This document shows, piece by piece, positions 7,386 through 12,821 of a stretch of 12,821 nt of DNA. Below the pieces are notes generated by a model, which saw only the letters and a list, made by a program, of their open reading frames with translations, was not told the origin of the DNA and ran no database searches. The stretch's first letter is position 1, and every line of letters starts with the position of its first letter. The translations under genes and the position numbers were made by a program. This stretch comes from Saprospiraceae bacterium (GTDB taxonomy: Bacteria > Bacteroidota > Bacteroidia > Chitinophagales > Saprospiraceae), in NCBI GenBank assembly GCA_020628755.1, contig JAHDEQ010000044.1, forward strand, positions 10,819 to 23,639, given 5' to 3'.

Positions 7386-7967
7386 TTACACCAAATCTTT
7401 TTCATCGTAAAGTGGCGTATCGTCCTCTCCAAAATCATCTTCTTTTTCTAACGAAAAATCTTCCAAAAAAAAGCGTTTTCCTACAAAAAAGGAAACCTTT
7501 TTTTCCTCGAACAAGATCCGAATTTGACTTTGCTCACTCGGCGAAAGATAGATCAATTGCTTAATTGTCTTGGCTCTATCTCTAATATCGTGAAATAAAT
7601 AACCGTTTAAAGCAGCATCCAATTGATATGTTTCGCCTAATGCCTCTATACTTTTCAGTGGTGTGCCACGAGGATAAACTACTTTTTTATCCGATAATTG
7701 CTCTACTTTTTTTTCTTGAAAAATCGTAATTTGAGTAGGACTATGATGTAAATAGTAATAGGCAATTTTGCCCGAAGCGGTCAAAACTATAAATTGCTTT
7801 CCCATTTCGTCCTTTTCAAAATCATGTTGTATGATTTTTTCCAACTCATGTGCATAATTTCGAATATAAAATAACTCTCCATAAGACAAACCATGCAAAG
7901 GTTCTTGTCTTGCCTCTTCTTCTGATTGAATTCTTGCCTTTGGTTTGATGTGATGCTTATTGAACAT
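7386..7967 (-). CDS. Hypothetical protein, 193 aa
   Basis: I do not recognise this family. The protein is cytoplasmic by appearance: no signal peptide or membrane segment. It begins with a basic segment (FNKHHIKPKAR), followed by a Glu/Gln-rich stretch and a central region of alternating aromatic and charged residues. A segment at about 55-90 (IVLTASGKIAYYYLHH ... ITIFQEKK) looks like beta-strands. The last ~25 residues are strongly acidic (EKEDDFGEDD). Codon use and composition match its neighbours, and the frame is uninterrupted over 582 bases, so I take it to be a real gene. It lies 37 bases upstream of the trans-sulfuration gene on the same strand and diverges from the GGT-like gene. A pale promoter box lies at 7994-8001. 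Co-transcription hints at a metabolic or regulatory link but does not show one. Confidence 0.8.
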   Translation of the reverse strand: MFNKHHIKPKARIQSEEEARQEPLHGLSYGELFYIRNYAHELEKIIQHDFEKDEMGKQFIVLTASGKIAYYYLHHSPTQITIFQEKKVEQLSDKKVVYPRGTPLKSIEALGETYQLDAALNGYLFHDIRDRAKTIKQLIYLSPSEQSQIRILFEEKKVSFFVGKRFFLEDFSLEKEDDFGEDDTPLYDEKDLV

Positions 7968-7993
7968 TGAGTCTAAATGATTAAATTGAGCGT

Positions 7994-8001
7994 TAAAGAT
8001 A
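7994..8001 (-). promoter_or_regulatory. Weak candidate -7 box (TATCTTTA) for the minus-strand pair
   Basis: On the minus strand 8001-7994 reads TATCTTTA, one mismatch from TAnnTTTG in the last base. Its position would start the transcript about 20 bases before the ATG at 7967. No -33 element is clear. The main argument is location in the short divergent region. Confidence 0.25.
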
Positions 8002-8034
8002 AAAACTCTGCTTCTTTTTGTACTAGGCTTTCAG

Positions 8035-8042
8035 TACTTTTG
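8035..8042 (+). promoter_or_regulatory. Candidate -7 promoter box (TACTTTTG) for the GGT-like gene
   Basis: An exact match to TAnnTTTG. A TTTG at 8017-8020 is a possible -33 element, though its 14-base spacing is shorter than the usual ~19. The box ends only 6 bases before the preferred ATG at 8049, so the transcript would start at or next to the start codon and be leaderless or nearly so. Confidence 0.5.
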
Positions 8043-8048
8043 CGCACG

Positions 8049-9557
8049 ATGAATAATTTTGCCATAGCTGCTGGACATGAACTGACTGCCGAAACTGCTG
8101 CTGATATTCTAAAAGCAGGAGGCAATGCTATTGATGCTGCAATTGCTGCATTCTTGGTATCGTGGGTCGCTGAACCCTTTATGTCTTCAGGTGGCGGTGG
8201 AGCTTTTGCGCAGGTTTTTGAGGCAAAAGGCGAGGCTTATTTGTTCGATTTTTTCTGTCAAACCCCTCAAAAAAAACGTTCTCCTAAAGATTTAGATTTT
8301 TATCCGATTTTGGTTGATTTTGGCGATGCTACCGAGGAGTTTTATATTGGGCGTGGCTCGACTGCGGTGCCAGGAAGCATCGCTGGCGTATTTGCTTTGC
8401 ACCAACAGTTTGGAACAATTCCAATGCAAGAGTTGGTCAAACCAGCCATCAAAGCTGCCAAAGAAGGCGTTGTTATTAATAATTTTCAACATTTCGATTT
8501 ACAATTATTGAGTCCCATCATAAAAGCATCAAAACAAGCCGAGCATTTTTATGTAAAAGATAAAATTGTTGAAAAAGGCGATATTCTAAAAATGTCTGAA
8601 TTGGCTGATTTTTTAGAATATATGGGTACAGAAGGTAAAAATGCTTTTTATAAAGGTGAAGTAGCCAAAAAAATGGTGCAAGACCACCACGAAAATGGTG
8701 GTCTGCTGACGCAAAAGGACCTCGACAACTATCGGGTTTTGGTTCGTAAACCATTGCGATTTTCATATAATGACCATACGGTTTTGACCAATCCTTTGCC
8801 TTCTATTGGTGGTAGTATCATGGTTTTGTTACTCCATTTTTTAAATAAGATTGATGCTACTAAAAATCCTAAAGGTGTAGCACATATCAAAGAAATTTAT
8901 GAGGCTATGCGACAAGCCGTTGCGGTGGGTAAAACCCCACTACAACTGGCAAAAGCCTTACAAAAAATTATTCCTAATTTTACTTTTGATAGCAATCGAA
9001 ATTCTAACCGTCATGGAAGTACTTCACACTTCAACATTATAGATAAGTGGGGCAATGCCGTTGCTTTTACCATGACTATTGGCGAGGGTTCGGCTCATTT
9101 TGTCGAAAATACAAATATACACCTGAATAATATGTTGGGTGAATTGTCGCTTATGCCTAATGGTTATCACTCCTGGATTGCCAATACTCGACTTTCTTCG
9201 ATGATGGCCCCTTCAATTGTCTTAGACAAAATGGGGAAACCCAATATTATTTTGGGTTCGGGCGGTGCAAGTCGAATTCCCTCGGCAATCATGCAAGTAT
9301 TAAATAATTTGATAAATTATAATTTACCTCTCGAACAGGCCGTTGATTATCCGAGACTACATTTGGAACATCAGCGTTTTAATGTAGAATATGGTTTTGA
9401 TACTTCTTTTGAAGGCATAAAAAACCCCGACCAATTGTTGCTTTGGAATCAACAATCCCTCTTTTTTGGAGGGGTTCATACTATTTATAAAAAAGGAAAC
9501 TCGTATATTGCCAAAGGAGATGACCGCCGAGATGGAGTTGCTATTGTCGGCAATTGA
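8049..9557 (+). CDS. Gamma-glutamyltransferase-family Ntn hydrolase, divergent
   Basis: A 502-aa member of the GGT family, whose precursors cut themselves into large and small subunits and use the new N-terminal Thr as nucleophile. The conserved opening AAGHELTAETAADIL ... GGNAIDAA lies at 7-30. HGSTSHFNIID (322-332) places cleavage before T325 (codon 9021-9023). RLSSMMAP (S383, S384) and GSGGASRIP (G405, G406 of the oxyanion hole) are retained. By eye the Arg that holds the glutamyl carboxylate in E. coli GGT (R114) is Phe in FDFFCQTP (66-73), and the Asp equivalent to D433 is Glu (E365), so the substrate may differ. No signal peptide is seen, unlike periplasmic GGT, so it probably acts in the cytoplasm. 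An upstream in-frame ATG at 7977 adds 24 residues unlike the family and lies upstream of the promoter box, so ATG 8049 is preferred. The next gene begins 14 bases after the stop. Confidence 0.87.
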   Translation: MNNFAIAAGHELTAETAADILKAGGNAIDAAIAAFLVSWVAEPFMSSGGGGAFAQVFEAKGEAYLFDFFCQTPQKKRSPKDLDFYPILVDFGDATEEFYIGRGSTAVPGSIAGVFALHQQFGTIPMQELVKPAIKAAKEGVVINNFQHFDLQLLSPIIKASKQAEHFYVKDKIVEKGDILKMSELADFLEYMGTEGKNAFYKGEVAKKMVQDHHENGGLLTQKDLDNYRVLVRKPLRFSYNDHTVLTNPLPSIGGSIMVLLLHFLNKIDATKNPKGVAHIKEIYEAMRQAVAVGKTPLQLAKALQKIIPNFTFDSNRNSNRHGSTSHFNIIDKWGNAVAFTMTIGEGSAHFVENTNIHLNNMLGELSLMPNGYHSWIANTRLSSMMAPSIVLDKMGKPNIILGSGGASRIPSAIMQVLNNLINYNLPLEQAVDYPRLHLEHQRFNVEYGFDTSFEGIKNPDQLLLWNQQSLFFGGVHTIYKKGNSYIAKGDDRRDGVAIVGN

Positions 9558-9571
9558 AATTGAAAAAAACT

Positions 9572-10993
9572 ATGAAGAGAATTTTATTCGTACTTATTCT
9601 AGGCTTTGTATTTTTAAAAGTACAGGCCACACAGGTTATTTTTTCGGGACACATCAAAAATGCGCCCTCTGACGAGGTACGTGTTTCGCTTCTGCTCAAC
9701 GAACTTACACAAGAACGCTCCGTTTTTGTGTGTCGTCTAAATGCAGAAAATAAGTTTAGTATTTCGATAGATGTCCCCAAAAATCAAATTACACATCTGA
9801 TTTATAATGAAACCGTGTATGAGCTTTTTGTGGATTTGACCTTGCCCGAAATAAAATTTGAAGTGGATGCCAATGATTGGGAAAAATCTATTCTTTTTCA
9901 AGGAAAAGGAGGTGCTAACAATCAATTTTTTAGCACTTTTAGATATTATTATGCGCCTCAGATAAAAGAAATAGAAAGCTATAACTTAGGTTTTTTATCC
10001 ACTTTTTATGAAAAAGAACAAGCTAATCTTGCCAAAGCCTATGCAATCCATGATTATTTTAAAAAGTTAGAAGAAAATTATAATCGCCAAACGCGCTACC
10101 TCGACAATTCGCCTCGAATTAGTCGTGCCATGCGGGATTTTGCACGTAATGAAATCAGTTGGATTTATGAAACCAATAAATTGGGTTATTTTTTATTCAA
10201 TAAAGATTTTATAGAACCTTCCAAATTACGTGATTATTGGTTACGGTATCGCTTGATGCAAACGGTTGATATTAGCGACGAAAAATCCTTGCAATTTTTG
10301 TCTTACCAAAATTTACTCTCGGCATTTATTCATTATTTGCATCTCGAAAGTTTACAAGGAAAAGAACAAGGGCTTGACTTAGATTTTTATCGTTTTATCG
10401 AACGCAATTTGAGTGGTCGTCCTCGCTTTTTTATGCAAGGAAAATTGATGCTCAATGCTTATCAAAATGGCTATCCTGACCTTGCTCAACGCAAGTTCAA
10501 AGCCTACCTAAAGTATAATCCTTATCCTGAATATACTCGGACATTGGAGTATATTTTTGGAAATAATCTTGACCATGTAAAGAAGGAAACGGTACCAGAT
10601 TTCAAGTTTCAACACATTGATGGTAGCACCAAACATCTTTCTGATTATCGTGGAAAAGTCGTCTTTGTGAGTCTGTGGGCCAGTTGGTGCTCTCCTTGTA
10701 TCAAAAGTTTTCGAGAAACGGCTCAAAGTCGCCAAGAATTGGGACGAATGGGCGTTGTTTTTCTCAATGTTAATATTGACGAACAAGAACACCTTTGGCA
10801 TCAAAGTATTTCAAGACTCAATACCAATGGAGAACACGTATTTGCCTTAAATATGACTGATTTTCAGAAAAAAATGGGATTTACAACCATCCCATTTTAT
10901 GCCCTTATTGATAAATATGGCCGCCTAAATTACTTGACAACCGAAGACATCAATACGAGTAAAGACGATTTTTTGGCTTTATTAAAACAATAA
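9572..10993 (+). CDS. TlpA-like thiol-disulfide oxidoreductase with long N-terminal region
   Basis: A 473-aa exported protein. Residues 1-20 form a signal peptide (MKRILFVLILGF onward, ending near VQA). No lipobox cysteine is seen, so it is probably periplasmic. Residues ~21-335 are a beta-rich segment (about 21-115) followed by a mostly helical region; this N-terminal part resembles the uncharacterised regions preceding TlpA domains in many Bacteroidota proteins. The thioredoxin-like domain covers ~341-473: VPDFKF, LSDYRGKVVFVSLWASWCSPC with redox cysteines C373 and C376, a cis-proline loop TTIPFY with P441, and a final helix. By family knowledge it reduces or exchanges disulfides in the periplasm. 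An in-frame TTG at 9554 overlaps the preceding stop; ATG 9572 gives a standard signal peptide. The 14-base gap indicates an operon with the GGT-like gene. Its stop is 2 bases from that of the convergent acyltransferase gene. Confidence 0.88.
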   Translation: MKRILFVLILGFVFLKVQATQVIFSGHIKNAPSDEVRVSLLLNELTQERSVFVCRLNAENKFSISIDVPKNQITHLIYNETVYELFVDLTLPEIKFEVDANDWEKSILFQGKGGANNQFFSTFRYYYAPQIKEIESYNLGFLSTFYEKEQANLAKAYAIHDYFKKLEENYNRQTRYLDNSPRISRAMRDFARNEISWIYETNKLGYFLFNKDFIEPSKLRDYWLRYRLMQTVDISDEKSLQFLSYQNLLSAFIHYLHLESLQGKEQGLDLDFYRFIERNLSGRPRFFMQGKLMLNAYQNGYPDLAQRKFKAYLKYNPYPEYTRTLEYIFGNNLDHVKKETVPDFKFQHIDGSTKHLSDYRGKVVFVSLWASWCSPCIKSFRETAQSRQELGRMGVVFLNVNIDEQEHLWHQSISRLNTNGEHVFALNMTDFQKKMGFTTIPFYALIDKYGRLNYLTTEDINTSKDDFLALLKQ

Positions 10994-10995
10994 AA

Positions 10996-12821
10996 TCAGC
11001 CTTTCATTTTGGGCAATTTACTCATAATGGAAGCCAATTTCATCGCCTTAGCCGAATCACCATTCATTTTCAAACGGCCTTGAATAAAGGCCGTTTGAAA
11101 ATTAAGCTCACCTCGGCCAATTCGCATCAAATGTTGATCTTCAATCGTAATCGTCACATCTGAGTTGGTGGGTTTACCTTTTCGGACTGTACCTGGCGTT
11201 TTATCCAAATTGATAGTCCAATCGGTTGGTACATCGCCTTTGACTTGAAAGTGAAAAATACCATTATTCGGTTTAATATATTGAGCCGATGCCTTCAACT
11301 CTTTGCGTAGATGCGAAAATAGTTTATCAGATTGAGCTTTGGGCTTTGCTTTTTTAGCAGGAGCTTTTTTCTCTTTTTTATCATGTTTTAAAACGGCCGT
11401 TTCTAATTCATTTGCTGATTCACGCAAATAGCGTGTAAACACATCCAAATCAGGCATAGATTTTACATCAGAAGTTGGACTCATCGTTAATAAACCATTG
11501 TAACTCAACACGGTAATGATAAGTCCCATCCCATCAATGATAGGAGCCATACCCATGATGGATAATAATTTATGTCCATTGATATAAAGTGGAAATTGTG
11601 GGCCAGGCACATTCGTAATCGTCAAATTCATGACTGGATTGTGCATTTCTGCAACTTGATACCTAGAATACAATTGTGCTGCCTGATTAGCAATGCCAAA
11701 TGGCACAACTTCTGCCATTTTGGCTAGAGTTTTAGCTCCGACAGCTTCTTGATAGGTTTTTCCACGTTCTGTATTTTCCTGAATCGTCAACAATCGCTCT
11801 ATCGGGTCATCTACATTGGTCGCTATTTGTACCAACATAGAAGCAATTTGATTGTCGGTATCATTGGCTTCTTCTTGTGTGCGGGTAGAAATGGGAATCA
11901 TTGCTACCAAAGGTCGGATGGGCAATTGTCCTTTTTCCTCAAAATAACGCCTCAAAGCTCCTGCACATATCGCCAAGACTACATCATTTAATGTTGTACC
12001 CATTATTTTTTTGAGAGCCTTGACCCGTTGTAAAGAAAGAATTGCCGTATTCCATTTTCGTTGTGATGAGATAATGCCATTGATAGGCGTTTGAGGTGCA
12101 GTAAAAGGTGCACTTGGCATATCCACTCGTTGGGCACGCGTTATCATGCCTGCTTTAAAAGAAGCCGTCACTGCATCTCTTACCAGAGTTGGTAGTTTCA
12201 ATGGTTTTTCGGCAAAACTCATTGTGCTTTTCATTATCATGGATAAGTCATCGGGCAATGGCTCTGGCTCGTAAGGGCGTGGTGGCGGAATTTCCTTTAC
12301 TGTTGGAGTCATATCAAAAAGAATACTCAATAAACCTGCTCCTGCTACTCCATCAATAGCTACATGATGTACTTTGGAAATAAGTGCTACTGAACCTTTG
12401 GGCACTTGCGGAATATTGTCCAAACCTTCTACAAAATATACCGACCACAATGGACGAGATTGATCCAATGGCGAACTAAAAATCTTAGAAGAAATTTGGC
12501 GCAAAGCTGACCAATCCCCTGGCTTGGGCAAGGCAATATGAAAAAGGTGCATATCAATATCAAAATTGGGATCATCTACCCAATAAGGATAATCTATACT
12601 AAATGGTACATACATCAAACGCTTGCGCAACTTAGGTATTTGATGAATACGCGAATGGATAGTGGCTTTGAAGGTTTCAAACTCCAAGTCGCCTTCAACA
12701 ACTCCGACCATCCCAACGTGCATCGGGCTAGTTGGGGTCTCGGCATATAAAAAGGCGGCATCCAATCCAGAAATGGATTGGAGATCGAGTTTCTTAAAGT
12801 TTTTGATGAATTTATTTATCA
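10996..12821 (-). CDS. WS/DGAT-family acyltransferase fused to C-terminal SCP2 domain (5' end at window edge)
   Basis: At least 607 residues. Numbered from the codon cut by the right edge, the acyltransferase spans ~18-480: SGLDAAFLYAE and PMHVG at the start, catalytic HHVAIDG at 152-158, ND at 279-280, PLVAMIPISTR, and NVPGPQFPLYINGHKL. Members join an acyl-CoA to a fatty alcohol or diacylglycerol, making wax esters or triacylglycerol. A Lys/Ala/Pro linker (482-501) leads to an SCP2 sterol-carrier-type domain (~499-606; SDVTITIEDQHL, AFIQGRLKMNGD), which binds lipids in a hydrophobic tunnel. The first in-frame start inside the window is TTG 12765, but it would cut into the conserved SGLDA segment. 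The frame stays open to the edge, where the last codon reads xTG, so an ATG at 12820-12822 is likely; otherwise the gene extends further. A hairpin (12762-12769/12774-12781) lies early in the coding region. No terminator separates it from the convergent gene. Confidence 0.9.
   Translation of the reverse strand, partial: INKFIKNFKKLDLQSISGLDAAFLYAETPTSPMHVGMVGVVEGDLEFETFKATIHSRIHQIPKLRKRLMYVPFSIDYPYWVDDPNFDIDMHLFHIALPKPGDWSALRQISSKIFSSPLDQSRPLWSVYFVEGLDNIPQVPKGSVALISKVHHVAIDGVAGAGLLSILFDMTPTVKEIPPPRPYEPEPLPDDLSMIMKSTMSFAEKPLKLPTLVRDAVTASFKAGMITRAQRVDMPSAPFTAPQTPINGIISSQRKWNTAILSLQRVKALKKIMGTTLNDVVLAICAGALRRYFEEKGQLPIRPLVAMIPISTRTQEEANDTDNQIASMLVQIATNVDDPIERLLTIQENTERGKTYQEAVGAKTLAKMAEVVPFGIANQAAQLYSRYQVAEMHNPVMNLTITNVPGPQFPLYINGHKLLSIMGMAPIIDGMGLIITVLSYNGLLTMSPTSDVKSMPDLDVFTRYLRESANELETAVLKHDKKEKKAPAKKAKPKAQSDKLFSHLRKELKASAQYIKPNNGIFHFQVKGDVPTDWTINLDKTPGTVRKGKPTNSDVTITIEDQHLMRIGRGELNFQTAFIQGRLKMNGDSAKAMKLASIMSKLPKMKG
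11066..11102. repeat. Perfect 16-bp inverted repeat inside the SCP2 coding region
   Basis: ATTTTCAAACGGCCTT (11066-11081) and AAGGCCGTTTGAAAAT (11087-11102) are exact reverse complements separated by GAATA. It encodes the conserved FQTAFIQGRLKM segment of the SCP2 domain. It lies 73 bases past the stop of the convergent TlpA gene and could block or end plus-strand transcription, but no T-tract follows. Confidence 0.85.

Noticed and set aside
12762..12781. 8-bp perfect hairpin (CCAATCCA-GAAA-TGGATTGG) overlapping the internal TTG of the acyltransferase
   Set aside because: It lies within coding sequence if the gene starts at the edge; 8 bp is short enough to arise by chance, and no regulatory context is visible.
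1..12821. Insertion sequences, phage genes, CRISPR, tRNA or toxin-antitoxin genes
   Set aside because: I looked for transposase, integrase, repeat-spacer and tRNA-like patterns and saw none; gene content and base composition look uniform.

Overview
The window reads as chromosomal DNA of a Bacteroidota bacterium. The first gene encodes a secreted protein with SprB-type repeats and a C-terminal type A sorting domain of the type IX secretion system (T9SS), which is confined to this phylum. Several intergenic regions carry the Bacteroidota -7 promoter box TAnnTTTG, and genes start behind A-rich leaders instead of Shine-Dalgarno sequences. The duplicated repeat in the T9SS protein resembles, from memory, repeats of Saprospiria/Lewinella-type marine bacteria. 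That placement is tentative. I see no rRNA, tRNA, CRISPR array, insertion sequence or phage gene.

Layout: (1) 1-2875, a minus-strand gene for a large T9SS-secreted multidomain protein, with a hairpin terminator and a promoter box. (2) 2876-3291, non-coding DNA with a nested hairpin. (3) 3292-4323, a minus-strand NahK-like small-molecule kinase. (4) 4348-6087, plus strand: promoter box, class I aminotransferase, an intergenic array of inverted 8-bp units, and an SUI1/YciH-like factor. (5) 6088-6175, a tandem/inverted repeat element between convergent genes. (6) 6170-7967, a minus-strand pair: an unrecognised 193-aa protein followed by a MetC-like trans-sulfuration enzyme. (7) 8035-10993, plus strand: promoter box, a divergent gamma-glutamyltransferase-family protein, then a TlpA-like thiol-disulfide protein. 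(8) 10996 to the right edge, minus strand: a wax ester/diacylglycerol acyltransferase (WS/DGAT) fused to a C-terminal SCP2 lipid-carrier domain. Its 5' end lies at or just past the window edge.

Most genes are housekeeping or metabolic. A loose theme is amino-acid, sulfur and thiol chemistry: aminotransferase, trans-sulfuration enzyme, GGT-like hydrolase and TlpA protein. Whether these genes act together is inference. The most unusual observations are the acyltransferase-SCP2 fusion and the perfect 16-bp palindrome inside its SCP2 coding region. Next are the GGT homologue that lacks the canonical substrate-binding arginine, and two repeat elements built from 7-8 bp units in inverted arrangement on either side of the SUI1-like gene. 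None of these proves a new system.
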